A stretch of 13,814 nt of DNA from an uncultured Muribaculaceae bacterium. GTDB lineage: Bacteria > Bacteroidota > Bacteroidia > Bacteroidales > Muribaculaceae. Below are positions 13,768-13,814 of the stretch, one piece after another (within the stretch, counting starts at the first letter, position 1; each line of letters starts with the position of its first letter). The translations under genes and the position numbers were made by a program. Under the pieces are notes generated by a model. That model worked only from the letters and a program-made list of their open reading frames with translations, ran no database searches and was not told the DNA's origin. The stretch lies in assembly GCA_910578305.1 (NCBI GenBank), contig CAJTQH010000032.1, positions 9,049-22,862 on the forward strand. The letters are read 5' to 3'.

Positions 13768-13814
13768 CAGCGCAAACGAAAGAACGTAACACTGCTCTTG
13801 TAGTTTTCTGATGT

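Noticed and set aside
13310..13792. Minus-strand 160-residue open frame opposite the CBM9-like gene
   Set aside because: The plus strand encodes a protein with a recognisable pattern and a coupled start; the reverse frame has none.
1..13814. A defence, mobile or phage-derived system
   Set aside because: Every long frame with plausible coding character belongs to a housekeeping or envelope family. No integrase, transposase, direct-repeat array, attachment site or abrupt composition change was seen.

Overview
This window is a stretch of ordinary, vertically inherited chromosome from a member of the Bacteroidota, most likely the order Bacteroidales and possibly Muribaculaceae; the family is an inference. 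The evidence for the phylum is that four intergenic regions carry the Bacteroides-type promoter (TTTG or close, 19-20 bases, TAnnTTTG), there are almost no Shine-Dalgarno sequences, and the gene order purH-mreB-mreC-mreD-mrdA-rodA fits that group. I see no mobile element, CRISPR array, phage gene, toxin-antitoxin pair or defence locus.

Bases 1-2496 hold the 3' part of ispE (isoprenoid precursor synthesis), then grpE and dnaJ, the two co-factors of the DnaK chaperone, 19 bases apart; dnaK itself is not here. Bases 2605-3909 encode a secreted outer-membrane beta-barrel that resembles the DcaP porins, preceded by a perfect 11-bp inverted repeat. It converges on a minus-strand tRNA with anticodon CAU; a strong bidirectional hairpin terminator lies between them, and the tRNA has a full-consensus promoter. 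A minus-strand flavodoxin (4202-4705) is divergent from purH across 262 bases.

Bases 4968-12350 look like one long plus-strand transcription unit. The purine enzyme purH leads, followed by the complete rod-shape (elongasome) set: MreB filament, MreC and MreD scaffold, the transpeptidase PBP2 and the glycosyltransferase RodA. Spacing is tight and the mreD-mrdA junction overlaps. The exception is the mreB-mreC junction, which holds two perfect inverted repeats and may set the ratio of MreB to the downstream proteins.

Bases 12424-13723 hold a LysE-type membrane exporter and an overlapping cytosolic protein with a CBM9-like fold. They have a full-consensus promoter so close to the start codon that the mRNA should be leaderless or nearly so. 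A further promoter at the right edge points out of the window.

I did not find a convincing new multi-gene system. The observations most worth checking are small: the inverted repeat at the porin start, the mreB-mreC hairpins, the near-leaderless lysE promoter, and an altered first zinc motif in DnaJ.
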